Source: Blastobasis lacticolella (Eukaryota > Arthropoda > Insecta > Lepidoptera > Blastobasidae). Taken from it: a stretch of DNA of 64,000 bases. The position numbers and the translations under genes are program-made. Location of the stretch: NCBI GenBank assembly GCA_905147135.1, contig LR990052.1, forward strand, positions 12,896,200 to 12,960,199, in the 5' to 3' direction. The notes beneath the pieces were generated by a model. The model saw nothing but the letters and a program-made list of their open reading frames with translations. It ran no database searches and had not been told where the DNA came from. Each line of letters opens with the position of its first letter. The first letter of the stretch is position 1. This document shows, in pieces, positions 12,076 through 23,402 of the stretch.

Positions 12076-13019
12076 ACTTGAGTCAAAGTCAGCTGTAATT
12101 TCGTCTTAGCCAGCAACACCTAGCAAAAATCTAATTTGTCAAGGAGTACGTTGCGGCCACTACGAGTAGAACGGTTGACGTTATTATTCCTCGTGGAAAT
12201 TCTTACAATGCTTCTGACGTTCTAATATTGGTAACGGGATAGAGGACACTCTACTCTTTCGTACTCGATTTGAGCGCTGTTATCTACTTGAAAATATTAG
12301 TTTCTTATTCTACTATAAAAAAGTCTTACTCTAGCTAAAAATGTTTACAGTGTTGTTTATTCCCATCTATTCGTCTATTATTTTCGTGATCTTGATCAAC
12401 TGGTTAATAACTTAGTTTCTGATTATGAATATTTAAATATATAAATTCTACTGTTCAACTGGAGGAGACTTGAAAATATGTCAGTTCAAAAACTATATGA
12501 GGGCTCATAAACAACAGTCTCTTTTGGCCAGGTCGACTTGCATATTTTACCCATTAGTTCCTAGAGCACTTTGCACACAAGTAGCCCAAGGCAGGATTTC
12601 AGACTGGTTCTAGCACTGTCACACATATTGCGCTGAAAGTCATGGATCAACGTACGTTCGGCAATTAAAAACAAATCTGTGACAATCTGGATTTGCTCGA
12701 CTTTAGCCTTTAAATTCTGTTGATTTCAAAAAGTTCCTACTCTTTAACAACTTTTTTCCTTTAACCTCCAGCGATAGCGTGGTTCGACTCTTACCTTCAA
12801 GGTCGATCGCAGCGGATCCGCCGCTATGAGAAATATTCTGATTGGCGCGATTGTAGCAGGCGTACCGCAGGGTAGCGTTGTAGTTCTTCTTCTTTTTTCG
12901 ATCTTCATTAACATTGTGACTTGCATAATTTCTTCCCACTTCCTCCTCTACGTAGGCGATTTAAATGTTTATCAACAATTCAAGGTTACAGAGGTAGCTC
13001 AGCATATCTCAGCATAGTT
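12076..13019. other. Non-coding stretch
   Basis: AT-rich to mixed sequence. Overlapping short frames around 12703-13017 on both strands have no domain resemblance. Confidence 0.5.
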
Positions 13020-13025
13020 AAAATT

Positions 13026-13292
13026 TTAAGATTCAGTATAGGCGAAATCATCATCATCATCATCCGAGCGGTCAATCCCGGCTACTGCCAGGGTCCGCTT
13101 TCCGTCTTTGTCAATCCGGATGTCAATCCATCGCTTCTTGGGCCTTCCGCGGGATCTCTTTCCAGATACGGACAGATTCAGGCACCTATTGCCCATGTAT
13201 CCCTGGGGCTTACGCAACACGTGACCATACCAGCGCAGCCGTGCCTCTTCGACCTTATCCGCGAGATCTCTTACGCCAAGGCTGCCACAGTA
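13026..13292 (-). pseudogene. RTE-type retrotransposon C-terminus (minus strand)
   Basis: Read on the minus strand, the frame gives GSLGVRDLADKVEEARLRW, then YGHVLRK, then SGKRSRGRPKKRW and a run of six Asp (the translated TGA/GAT microsatellite), then a stop. This order (LGVxxIxxKxxEARLRWYGHV...RGRPKKRW) is the standard C-terminal tail of insect RTE-clade endonuclease-reverse transcriptases. Open from about 13292 to 13029, so this copy is young or well kept, but everything upstream (APE endonuclease, RT) is missing: a 5'-truncated insertion. The (ATC)n run at 13047-13063 is its 3' tail. Confidence 0.85.
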
Positions 13293-13299
13293 TAGGCGA

Positions 13300-16097
13300 A
13301 ATATTTCGGTTTATTCATAAACCCAAAGAAGTCATATGTTTTTATCACTTTGCCCTCATATGTATGGTTCTATATATCTTGCCGTTTAAGACATTCCTGA
13401 GATAATTAGATAATTTACGGTATTCTTTCTCCGCTTAGCCACTTCGCTAAAAACCTAATATATGTCTCATATACTTACACATTTAAAAATTTAATTTACG
13501 TAACCGTTTTTGGTGTCATAATATCTCTTAAATTTTGCCAATCTCGTCGCATCAGCTACAAAGAAATCCCTGCAAATACGATCGTTTTTAGAACTCCAGA
13601 GCAAAATCGGAGCAAAAACAATGGGTTGGGTACACGGTCGTAGGTGGTAGCAACTTGTTTCTGTGGCCTGTCAGAAGCACGCAGGTCGCATCTTGGACCC
13701 TCACGCATCGCTGCACCGGGCCTTAGGTAGCTGACATAGGAGCTACGGTAGCGATTGGCGATTGATTTTAAGTGCGGTTTTATTTTAACTGCTGGAATAG
13801 TTTATTTTTGCACATATAGACTACATCTTTTTTCTGTTGTTGTTAAATTAAAATATGTCTCGACTTGAATGAAAAGGTTAAATTAAGTATAGGAAATCCG
13901 ACTGAAATCATATATTTGGATTTTTTATTACTTCAGGAGGATAAGGGCAGGGGAATGACGAAAGGTTATAGAAAACCAAAACACTTTTTAATAACCTAAG
14001 CTAACCCTAATAAGTAAGATTTGAAATTCCAAATTAGACAGAGAGAGAGAGCGATAGTAGCCGCTACGCTGACGTCACTGACCGCTATGGCGGTTTCAAA
14101 AAGTACGCTAAACTCTGCTCATTCATTCATTTCATTTATTATTATTTGTGAAACTCAGAAACATTAAGATAAGATTAGATTAGATTGTTTTGTGAGAAAG
14201 AGGCAGAGAATAACCTTTAAAAGCTTTTATTTTAGAACAGATTTCAATTTTGTTTTTAATTTTCAGCTTTAAGTATTTTGATTATTTTAAAACTTTGTTT
14301 ACTAAAAATAATAATAATTAAATCTTCCTCTGTCACAAAAAATTGCACCTAATATTTTTCATTTTTAAGGTTAGGATAACCACAGAGAAAAAAATTTGCC
14401 AGTCTTAACCATGAAGGTTTCTATCTCTTTGAGGAGAACTTTCCGATTTACAAACTTTTTAAATAACACTTCATTTTCAACAATATTCTTATTATTTCAT
14501 ATTCATAATTATTTCAACTGAAAATTAATATTTTCCTTTAAATCTGTACTCCTTAACCGCTACTAAGTAGTCTCCGCCTCTAGAAGCATTAGTTGAAACC
14601 GGACTTAATGTGTTAAGTAGGTGGAGAAAGTTATAACGGACCCTCCTTTGAAATATATAGCTATAGTTTCCCTCCCTGTTGCCGGGAACTGGGTAAACAT
14701 AATTATGGGTTCGATACACTGGTATCCACATGTATCTATTAACAGGAGCAGGTTCGAATTCTAAATAATTTTCTACTGGAGCTTATGTTAGGGAGTACGT
14801 CTGCAATTAATATAATAAAATTTTACCGGAAATAAAATCGCATAACAATAAAGCCAGCATCAGTCCACTGCTGGAGTTGTACCTTCTCCACAATAAGATA
14901 GAGAGTTTTATTTAATCTCCATGATTGGTAAGTGGGTTGGAGATTGCAGAGTTGAAAATGATCAGAAAACATTTCTTCATTTCTTTCATTTTCTTCTGGT
15001 CTGCTGACGATCACACTCAGACAGTAGTCGCCTTGTATGAAACCCGTTAGAGGAGTTTTTGCTATTCCACATATCTAACCGGAAATTATGATACATATAT
15101 TAAATTAAACAAATAAGGACAAGTTACCATGAGTAAATATTCATTTGAAAAACAAGCTCGTCTAAGAAACACTATGGTTATCTTTATACTCGTAAGCTTG
15201 TCTCGTTGTCTAGCGATTGAAATAAATAAAATATTTGAAAAAATACAACATTTTAAAGCGTAAAAATATTATGTAGTAATTAGTACTTAACAAATTGGAA
15301 ATTATAAACTTTGACCTTTATTTTTACAAAAGCTATTGATGTTTTTTTGAATAAATACCCATTTTTATTCAGTCTTTCACGAGAACTTGAGTAATGTGTC
15401 TCTCATAAAACATTCAACACTTGTACATCACGTGCTCTGTGTAGAGTAACTTGATGCACTAGTTATATATTTAACCCGAGTGTAGAATTGTAGTCTTTTA
15501 TAGAATTTCAGCTGTGAATATTTAAGAATTCAAATGAGATATCAACCAATTTGATAATAAACTTTAATCTCTAGTTTAGGTCATTTAAAATGTTTGCCGC
15601 TCAGTTAAAACTTTTCTGAGTGGCTTTAGAAATAATTGGAACGACTATTGTTAATTATTCAGAAATGCTGAACTATATGACTAAGAAGTTAGTCGTGCAA
15701 TCAAAAACTTTGCAGAAAATATTAATCTCATTTACCATTTACCATCAGGTCAACTGCTTGTTCACTTGCCTCCTTCTACTTTAAGAATTATCTTTTATAA
15801 ATGGAAAATTACTAAGAAGAATCACTTAGAAGAGAAAATCAATAGCATTAAGGCCATATTTGTCTATATATTTATTTTTTAGAACACTACCTTTCCTCGC
15901 GATTTTGTCCGCGGTAAATTCGTTTATGCCGTGTTCTCACAGGAGCAATGTTGAATTTCGGGATACATTTTGAGCTATATGTTATCCTGGGATGTAAACT
16001 ACACCCCTAGTTTCATTAAAATATGATTTTTATTCATTTTAGAAAGAGATAAAATATATGTAGACAGCAAACCAAACCCATGAACCCATTTTTTATT
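13300..16097. other. Non-coding AT-rich stretch
   Basis: Contains a (GA)n microsatellite near 14040-14052 and several A/T tracts. Minus-strand frames at 14525-14731 and 14823-15014 are short and featureless. No repeat family was recognised with confidence. Confidence 0.5.
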
Positions 16098-16176
16098 TGA
16101 CTAGCCAGGCATTTGACCGCCATCTCACCTGGTGGTAAGTGACGATGCGGCCAATGATGGAGCATGACTGTCTAGG
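16098..16176 (-). repeat. CR1/Jockey-type LINE 3'UTR fragment (minus strand)
   Basis: GGCATTTGACCGCCATCTCACC followed by GTGGTAAGTGACGATGCGG is the reverse complement of the block CTTAACATCATGTGAGATGG-CAGTCAAATACC at 31785-31830, which follows a LINE ORF C-terminus. This copy keeps only about 80 bp of the 3' untranslated region. The words are common in lepidopteran genomes from memory; a library search should confirm. Confidence 0.6.
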
Positions 16177-17700
16177 AATTTACAAATTTTTCGCGTTTAT
16201 AATATTGGTACGATAATATAGCATTAGATTGGGGAACTAACTGACAGAAAACGTCTGATAACCACCGACCTAGTACATAAAATACTTCAATATTTCCTAT
16301 ACTATTGAAACAATTTCAATGAAACAGAGTGAAGAACCATCTAAATTAAACTGACTTTCAAACAAAGAAATCTGTTTGGGAGTTATGATGCCACAGATAC
16401 AGACGTCAAACTAATGACATCTCAGGGTTTAAAATATTTATGTAATGCATTTTAACATTCTTACAAACAATATATTTTTGTTTTCAGGTAAGACACCAAA
16501 ATTCAATGTGGCACGTGCAGACATTTGGTACCAGTAAGTAACGTATACTAGCATGGAAATACCCAATTATTTCCTTCCTGTTACAATAGGTTAATAACAA
16601 TAATTTTGTTATCGATGACCATCGGTATTATAGTGGGAGACAATAGCTAAAGCACGAATAATATTCAAGTTTCCGATTAACCCAACAGTCAATGGAAATT
16701 TCTAGTTGCGACTGACTACAATTTGCCCCAGAACTGTATTCATAGTAGAGAACTGCTTTTACAATAAAAATCATTAAGAATATAATATCTCTGGGTTATA
16801 AAAATAGAAAAAATAATTTTATTACTAATTTAGCAATTTCTTAGATGTAATACAAATAGCAAGAAACATTAGAACTACGTTCAACTTAATTTAAGTACCT
16901 ACCTATATCTTATCATAATTTACTTAAGGAATATTGTCGTTTTTAATTTTGCCTCATTGTTATTTTATACCTGGACAATTGAAACCTTTTTTTTGCGTTT
17001 TATAAACATATTCAAGCCCAGAGGCTTTTTCAATCGCATTCAAGCAAAAGAGCATTCGTTTTTCGTAGCAAATATCTTAAAATTCCAGAAAACATCCCCT
17101 TAATTAAGGAAGATGCCATTGAACAATACTCCGCGAATCTACGATGCGCAAATGTCAGTAGCGAAAGTTGTTCCCTTTGTTATAAGGTTTCATTCTAATA
17201 AACGTATCTGCCGCTCGACAAAGTCCTTACTCGTAAGAATTATATCATTCATCCTTAAAATGGATTCCAAAGGAGGGAAGCAATTTCATTTGTGAGAACC
17301 TGCTCCTGCTTATAATCCGTCCGAGGTAATAACATTTCATATTCGTAATAGAATCATTCTGCGTCGCAAGGAACTTTATAGTCTCATTTTCATTGAAAGC
17401 GTTTAGTAGGAATAAACTTGTAGAATTCTTGACGCACGGCCGTTCGACGGAACGTCCAATCTCCGGCGTCCTAATCAACACGCCTGTTTGCCACTGTTAC
17501 TTTTCTTCTTTATTTAAATATTACATGATGAGAATGTACTCGCTTGGAATGGAGTACTCCTCGGGACTTTGGATACTCAGTACCCACGTACTTATGTATT
17601 CCTCTACGTACTTAGTTTCTTTATTGAGATGAGGTTCCATGTTTTGCTTTATGAGCTGTAGAGTATATATATATAAATAATAATTTTTAAACTAAATTGT
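16177..17700. other. Non-coding AT-rich stretch
   Basis: No transposon or exon recognised. ORFs at 17113-17295, 17393-17632 (+) and 17245-17481 (-) overlap one another and lack motifs. Confidence 0.5.
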
Positions 17701-17812
17701 TTGAACTCATTGGTGATACCCCTGGTGTTGCTGATATCCACTGTGATGGTGTTGCGGTGACCACTTTTCTCGTAGTAGGAGCGCGCTTGCCTGTTTTTCT
17801 GACGTACAACAT
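17701..17812 (+). repeat. LINE 3'-end fragment
   Basis: CATTGGTGATACCCCTGGTG, TTGCTGATATCCACTGTG and CGGTGACCACTTTTC align in order with the 23466 and 61010 copies (ATTGGTGACTCCCCTGGTG...GGTGACCACTTTCC). Same non-LTR family as at 385, more diverged. Overlapping opposed ORFs at 17687-17972 are by-products of this relic and its surroundings. Confidence 0.6.
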
Positions 17813-18179
17813 AACAATAACTAAATATTTGAAAATGAAGTCAACTTGGTCAATGAATATTTCGATGCAGTTGTATGCACTATTGTTACTGAACGACTTT
17901 TTGAAAGTATTCAGAAAAATCATTAAAAATATTTTATTCAACGCAGGCTTCGTTTTATTAGACGATACCTAGAAAATAGCTGGATCATATAAAGTATGAT
18001 TTAAAAACAGTACTCAAAATATTCATTCGACATATATGCTCCTCACTATTTGTGCTTTTATCACATTCAACAAATTATTAATTTGTACAATATGAAATCG
18101 TGCACTTATAATAAAATATAAGATAAGATAATAGCGAAACAACATATTTCATAATTTGTTGAGTGTCACTAAATAGGTT

Positions 18180-18350
18180 CATCATCATCATCATATCAGC
18201 CAGAAGGCGCCCACTGCTGGGCATAGGCCTCCCCCAGAGATCTCCACAAAGACCGGTCCTGTGCTTTCCGCATCCAGCTGGTACCTGCGATCATTACCAG
18301 GTCGTCGGTCCACCTTTTAGGAGGCCTACCCACGCTGCGTCTACCGTCAC
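18180..18350 (-). pseudogene. RTE-type retrotransposon C-terminus and tail (minus strand)
   Basis: The minus strand encodes RRSVGRPPKRWTDDLVMIAG, TSWMRKAQDRSLWRSLGEAY and AQQWAP, then a stop at 18196-18198 and a (TGATGA)n tail at 18181-18193. The block is open through all 51 codons and matches the C-terminus of an insect RTE endonuclease-RT nearly motif for motif. It is 5'-truncated to about 170 bp. The family is shared with 35556-35667 and, more distantly, 10284-10528. A longer minus-strand frame that overlaps it (18294-18560) is in another reading frame and is not meaningful. Confidence 0.85.
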
Positions 18351-18517
18351 TAAAAAGGTTACAGTAGACGTATTAGTCGACGTATTTCGAAATTTTGGTA
18401 AGATTTTTGTCAGCATTTTTCTTTGAAAATATTGTAAGAGCCATTTTAGACGTAGTATGCGTTTTCTGTAGATGAATTTGATGAATAAAAAGGAGAACAA
18501 CAGATTATTACATAGCA

Positions 18518-18717
18518 TTAAATAAAGTCGCTTTCTGTTTCCGTTAGTCTGTCTGTACATCCGAGAACTCCTCCAACACCACGCAACGGATTTTGTTGCT
18601 TAGGTATTTCACTCTTATAAATAATTTCTTCCGGATGTAAAACATATGAACCTTCACAAATAAATGCACATTATTATTATAGATAAAATCTGAGAACACC
18701 CGGGGCGGATCGCTAGT
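18518..18717 (+). mobile_element. Non-autonomous Helitron remnant
   Basis: The left side has AAATAAAGTCGCTTTCTG and ACGCAACGGATTTTG; the right side ends GGGGCGGATCGCTAG|T (CTAG at 18713-18716). The order of the internal words matches 34803-34988 and 38529-38680. Helitrons end 3' in CTRR, insert before a T and make no target duplication, which fits. No Rep/helicase coding is present, so it is non-autonomous and old. Confidence 0.6.
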
Positions 18718-19379
18718 ATTGCAGACAAACAGCAAAGCTTACCAGTTAACAAAATATATTAAGCGAGAAAAAGTCGTGGGCATTTCTTTCCAAATCACGT
18801 GGACAACTTTTAATTGAGCAGCACTATGAAAACTTTTTCATTTGAAAATACTTTCGCCTGTCGCAGAGGTATTTCAATTCAATCCGTTAATTAAATCTAC
18901 GACAAGCGAAGGTGGTCTTACGTAAAAGTTGTTCTCTGAATATTCAACAGCGCCTACGTGGCCTTACTGAGCTTAGACGCTCTCTTTAGACATAGGAAAA
19001 TGTACTTTATCTCATGTGTTTTGGCGTATTTTTAAATAACTAATTGTTATGACAAATATATGGCTTCGTAATACAAATTAATATTTGTAAAAATTCAATT
19101 CAACATTTCAAATCAATTTCATTTTGCTTTTTGTAGATTGAGGTAGGTAGTTTACCGTAGAGCGGCATACACACATACCCAAAACATTATAACGCAACTT
19201 AAGGCAGTACACACATCCACACGCCTTTAACTGGAATGTGAGCTATGTACGCACAAACAATGATAAACAATGTTTATGCGCATTCATAAACATTCGCTTC
19301 AAATAAAGGAGCCACTCGCGCGAAACTCGATAAAGTGTACTTTACTTGGTGTTTTCGGTAAATTCGCATTTTTATCATT

Positions 19380-19530
19380 GTGTATTTGCGTGGCGGGCGT
19401 GTAAGGGGTGAAGGAAGGGAGGGAGGAGGTCTCTAATTTGTTGTGTTATCGAATTCATCGGTGCGGGGCGCGGGGGTGCGTTACCTCGCGAGGTGTGTTG
19501 GCGCCGCGCGAACTCACGCCGCCGTAAGAT
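19380..19530. promoter_or_regulatory. G/CpG-rich patch
   Basis: GGGGTGAAGGAAGGGAGGGAGG at 19407-19428, then CGGGGCGCGGGGGTGCG and GGCGCCGCGCGAAC near 19465-19515, in AT-rich flanks. No coding frame is supported. Possible promoter or enhancer; it lies about 300 bp beyond the 3' end of the minus-strand ORF below, so it is not in a promoter position for that ORF. Confidence 0.25.
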
Positions 19531-19812
19531 TTATGTAAGGACTTTTGTGTTTGTACGAGTAGTTAGGCAGAGCCTGGGGGACGACGCGCTCATCTGCATG
19601 CGCCCCTGGTGTCGCCATTGGAACTTGGGAAGGGCGTACTGCGTGGACGAATGGCAATGCTAGTCGTACTAGTCTACTAGATTCGTTTTGTTGGCAGGTG
19701 TGAGAATGTTTTTTAAATTGATTGTGGTGTAGCGTCTGTTTCTGATCACAATGGCTATTAATACTAGAATTTTTTGGTAGATGTATGTCTATCAAGTTTA
19801 GAATTAGTCTGT

Positions 19813-20190
19813 TTAGTTGGCAGATGCAGTAAAATTTTGATTTTTATTACTCGCACTAGTTAGTTGCTCGAGTACACTGAATTTGTTTCTCTCCCGAATG
19901 CGCGGTCTACACTCTTCGCTCATGCTAATGCCCAGATTCTTAACAAAGTACAAAAAGTCGTCCTTTTGTCTACTTTCTCGCATCCGGTACAGTTTTCTCC
20001 ATCGGGAAACGGAAAAAGCGGCTCGTTTTAAAATTCCACGCGTACACGTAGCAATGTTGAAGTTACTTTTCTTTTTTTTGCAATTTCTCGCCATAGACAC
20101 ATCATCTGGCGTGGAGGAGTTTTTGTTGGGACGTAGGGGGTCTTTGTCTCCGCTATGAAAGTCAGAACTGTAAGGAATATCCAGCAGCTC
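19813..20190 (-). CDS. Unassigned ORF or terminal exon, possibly BESS-like
   Basis: On the minus strand the frame is open for 125 codons from just after a stop at 20191-20193 to a TAA at 19813-19815, one of the longest stop-free frames outside GC-rich islands. The residues look protein-like: an acidic/polar stretch (ELLDIPYSSDFHSGDKDP), a Lys-rich cluster (NCKKKKSNFN), then RWRKLYRMRESRQKDDFLYF and ECRPRIRERNKFSVLEQL. The last two blocks weakly recall a BESS motif (D-x-x-FL-x-F-V...two amphipathic helices) as in MADF-BESS proteins. There is no good ATG at the 5' side; an in-frame ATG is at 20094-20092, and an acceptor-like TATTCCTTACAG precedes position 20167, so this may be a last exon. A plus-strand frame (19883-20158) overlaps it but is less protein-like. 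Could be a chance ORF or a domesticated/dead transposon accessory gene. Confidence 0.3.
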   Translation of the reverse strand, partial: ELLDIPYSSDFHSGDKDPLRPNKNSSTPDDVSMARNCKKKKSNFNIATCTRGILKRAAFSVSRWRKLYRMRESRQKDDFLYFVKNLGISMSEECRPRIRERNKFSVLEQLTSASNKNQNFTASAN

Positions 20191-20734
20191 TCAGGGAGGC
20201 GGGCGTAGGCATTGTTCGCAGAAAATCTAGACTTCGGTCCGCGTCGAGCAACACGTGGCAGCCTAAGTAATGAAATCTACTCGACTTTAATTAAAAACTC
20301 GTTATAACAGAGCTGTTAACCGATATACCAGAATTAGTTTTGTCGTAAATATTTTAATCGTGCACTTAACTGGTCTGATTTAACTGTGACCCCGGCCCCG
20401 ACAAAGGTAGGGTCCGACATAAAATGTTATGAATCACAGAGTCAGTGTAAGTGTAAATGTATAGTTAGTCAGGGCTCCGGGGTAGATTAATACTCGGTGA
20501 ACCTTTTGCCTTTATCGTTTTACGTACAGAATAGTGTAAATACAGTGCTTAATTTAAAACGGCTACGTTACCGAATTTAAATTTAGGAAAATTAACTTGT
20601 GTTAGCTTGCTCATTTACGTCTCGTCAAATATGATTTTAGGTGTTACCAACTCAAATGTAGCCTGAGTGAAATGAAAATTTCGGAATTTCACTTTACTAG
20701 AAAGAATTACGTAGAACTCGTATTAACCCCTACA

Positions 20735-20830
20735 AATATTATATATATGAAAGTAACTCTGTCTGTTGGTTACGCTTTCACGGCTAAACCACATCACCGA
20801 TTTTGATGTAGATGAGATTTGAAAATGGAC
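20735..20830 (+). mobile_element. Helitron 5'-end-like fragment
   Basis: TATTATATATATGAAAG, AACTCTGTCTGTTGGTTACG and CTTTCACGGCTAAACCAC match, from memory, the 5' region of abundant lepidopteran non-autonomous Helitrons. No 3' hairpin plus CTAG was seen downstream before the tandem repeat at 20853, so it appears truncated. Confidence 0.45.
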
Positions 20831-20852
20831 GAAAAATGAAAAATATTTCGGG

Positions 20853-21149
20853 CTCATGTTAAAATAAAAATAAAATAAGTACACTAATACACCTAAAATG
20901 CAATGTCAATATACCAATGTTAATTAAAATACCAATTACAATGTCAAGGGACATAAAGTACCTTATTTCCCTTGTTTCCCGGATGGAGCCTCGGCCGAAA
21001 AGCTAGCTCAAAAATAAATGTTACATAAAGTAATACAAGATCTTAAGATACAATTTCTGGCTTGACACAAAATATCACCCTACTTCCGAGCGGTCGGGCA
21101 AGCCCACTGTCTTCCGACTAAAAACATTAACTTGGACACCAAATTCCGA
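20853..21149 (+). repeat. Tandem duplication, unit 1 (~297 bp)
   Basis: Starts CTCATGTTAAAATAAAAAT, contains AATGCAATGTCAATATACC, CCTCGGCCGAAAAGCTAG, TTTCTGGCTTGACACAAAA and GAGCGGTCGGGCAAGCCCAC, and ends CTTGGACACCAAATTC. The adjacent unit 2 repeats all of these in the same order, with long identical runs in the 3' third. No coding capacity. Confidence 0.8.
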
Positions 21150-21493
21150 CTCATGGTAAAATAAAAATAAAATAAGTACAATAATACATTCATTACCAAA
21201 ATAAGGCACAATATCTGATTAAATACAAAATGCAATGTCAATATACCAATGTAAATTAAAATACCAATTACAATGTCAAGTGACATAGGGTACCTTTTCC
21301 CTTCACTCGCAAGATATAGATACGCCAACGCGGGTCGAGCCGCGGCCGAAAAGCTACTTTCTAAATGTAAGAAAAAGTACTAGACGATCTCTAGATACAA
21401 TTTCTGGCTTGACACAAAATATCACCCTACTTCCGAGCGGTCGGGCAAGCCCACTGTCTCCCGACTAAAAACATTAACTTGGACACCAAATTT
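21150..21493 (+). repeat. Tandem duplication, unit 2 (~344 bp)
   Basis: Direct repeat of 20853-21149 starting CTCATGGTAAAATAAAAAT. It carries about 25-45 extra bp near its 5' side (ATTCATTACCAAAATAAGGC) and a different middle (CACTCGCAAGATATAGATACG). The 3' third, from TTTCTGGCTTGACAC to TTGGACACCAAATT, is almost identical to unit 1, suggesting a recent duplication or local gene conversion there. The minus-strand ORF at 21080-21328 spans the junction and is not a gene. Confidence 0.8.
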
Positions 21494-22199
21494 TGCAGTG
21501 CCTCAGTTATGGGACACAATGTAGCGTCTTCATGTTATTGCCTCAATTAATCATAACTTTGTGTTAGTGAAATTTCTCTTGTGAATACCGGGCCACTGGT
21601 ATATGAGCCCAGGAAGCCATGAAATTGGATCGTGGCGGGTGCCTAGTTCGCCTTTTAACTGGGCCAACCCGATATAAAGGCCAAGTATGCGTTTCATTTG
21701 GAAATTTATGTAATTAACCACCATTCGACAACGCCCGGAGATGATGTTACATGCAAAAATTTTTGGGGTACAGAGAAAATAATTTGGTATTTTTTAATTA
21801 GTGAAGAATTTTAGAATTCGTTTCTGTTATCGTTCCCTTTAAGCCGACGTATTGTTGACAGTAATCATTAATTAAAATTATACATTTAGAATCCCTGTGG
21901 TAATTTTTTTAATGTTTGTAATATTTATGTAGGTACTTATTACGTATGATACTATCTGACGCTCATTCTCATATTTACAAATTGAGCATCGTCGAAACCT
22001 GAGACTGAGGCTATCTAGATGCGGATTTTTGTTTTATAATAAGTGGTCAGAAATTTCTTTTTCTCAAATAGATTTCATTTTCTAAAAGTACATATTGAAT
22101 TACAAAACTCGGACCGACACAAACCCTGTCATAACGGAATGGAGAATAGAATTATGACAGTAGTTTTAAGTGCTAATTCCCCGATCTAAGTACACAGGA
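21494..22199. other. Non-coding stretch
   Basis: AT-rich; no exon, RNA gene or shared repeat recognised. Confidence 0.5.
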
Positions 22200-22204
22200 T
22201 GTCA

Positions 22205-22266
22205 CAACTGGCGCTACGTCCGTCGTAGCCGTTCTACGCCCGCGTAGCGCTACGCCGTAGACTCGT
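22205..22266. repeat. GCTACG/CGTAGC palindromic repeat, copy 1
   Basis: Dense alternation of GCTACG and CGTAGC words (GGCGCTACGTCCGTCGTAGC, CGCGTAGCGCTACGCCGTAG) that can pair with one another. A second cluster with the same GCTACGCCGTAG core is at 36326-36385. Likely the inside of a short foldback/MITE-like element; borders are not clear. Confidence 0.45.
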
Positions 22267-22589
22267 CTTATTTATGTCTTGTAATAACTCAGCATAGTTT
22301 TTGTAAGCGAAATATTTCGCGCACCTGACTTTAAATAATGGTCAATTACACACATACCCGGCACGTTTCAACAAGCGCCTCTTTATTTGCGTTAACGCTA
22401 TAGTTTAATAACAATTTCGCTCGAATGGGAGCTTTATTTTGGTACAATGTGAATTTTTAACGGGCTTCAATTGTTGCACGGTAAACTATGTCTGCTTTCA
22501 TTATGTTTTTAAAGGCTTATGGCACAGTTTTTTCGTAATATTTTAGAGTTTAAATATGCAACAGTGTATTGGGTAATTTGGGTTACTTT

Positions 22590-22880
22590 GATGGGGGTAG
22601 TATGGGCGGGTGGTTGAGGAGTTGGCTGGGCATTAGCGGCGCTTTTTCCCTGGAAATTCGTCGCCGGTGTCAGCAATTAATTGGGATTAGTGTGTGAGGT
22701 CGCGCGTTCACTTCTCCGCTTATTTTTCACGGTGCGCCCGCGCGCCCGGCGAGCTCGGATTATTGAATTAAACTTGATAAGTGTATTAGCCACTGTTGTT
22801 GCTCCATTCCCCTGATTAATGGCGGCCCGTTGCTTTTTCTCTCTCATTTATATGATAATGAGCCGCCGGCGGTCGAACAC
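22590..22880. promoter_or_regulatory. GC-rich island with homeodomain words
   Basis: GTCAGCAATTAATTGGGATT combines an AATTAATT homeodomain core with GGGATTAG (Otd/Pitx/Bcd-type TAATCC on the other strand) at about 22671-22692. It is followed by a CpG-rich CGCGCGCCCGGCGAGC stretch and a second GATTATTGAATTAAAC word. Non-coding; candidate enhancer. Confidence 0.35.
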
Positions 22881-23124
22881 AATTATTACGTGCAAATGGG
22901 TGTAGTGCCAAGTGGGGAACTCGCAGCAGGTTAAATGATGACCCTATGTGTATTATGTACCTTACTCTACACGTGTCGCATGCGAGTAGTTTTCTACGCG
23001 GCAGTAGTCTTCAATTATAGGTAACCTAAGATGTTGCATTTATCGACCTGAGTAGCTCAGTGCACTGTCACGCGTCTGGGTGTAGTATGTATAATAAGTA
23101 ACAAAAATTACTAATTACAAAAGC

Positions 23125-23400
23125 TATTCCACCGAGTAACTGACAAAAATACTTTCGCATAATACCAACTAGATAAGCAGACATAGCATAACAGTGGCGA
23201 TCAAAGGCAATTATTATTAACTACTTAACTGAAATAGTCACTTTCCGCATATCAGCTCCGCTGCACCGGTGTTATTTACAAAACGGTTCGCAATAATTGA
23301 CTGGCTTTGCGCTTCAAATCGACGTAGATATTTGAAGCGGTCGTGTGTTATACCGTGCTCGTGGTCGTGTGCTAATTAGTTTACCTATGTTGTTGCATGC
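23125..23400 (+). repeat. Local tandem array, unit 1
   Basis: ATTCCACCGAGTAACTGAC, AGTGGCGATCAAAGGCAATT, CTGCACCGGTGTTATTTAC, AAAACGGTTCGCAATAATTG, TTTGAAGCGGTCGTGTG. The same order appears in unit 2 (23403-23900), and the AAAACGGTT...GAAGCGGT core again at 23925-24092 and 24346-24520. Unit 1 to unit 2 period is about 278 bp. Not coding. Confidence 0.75.
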
Positions 23401-23402
23401 AA

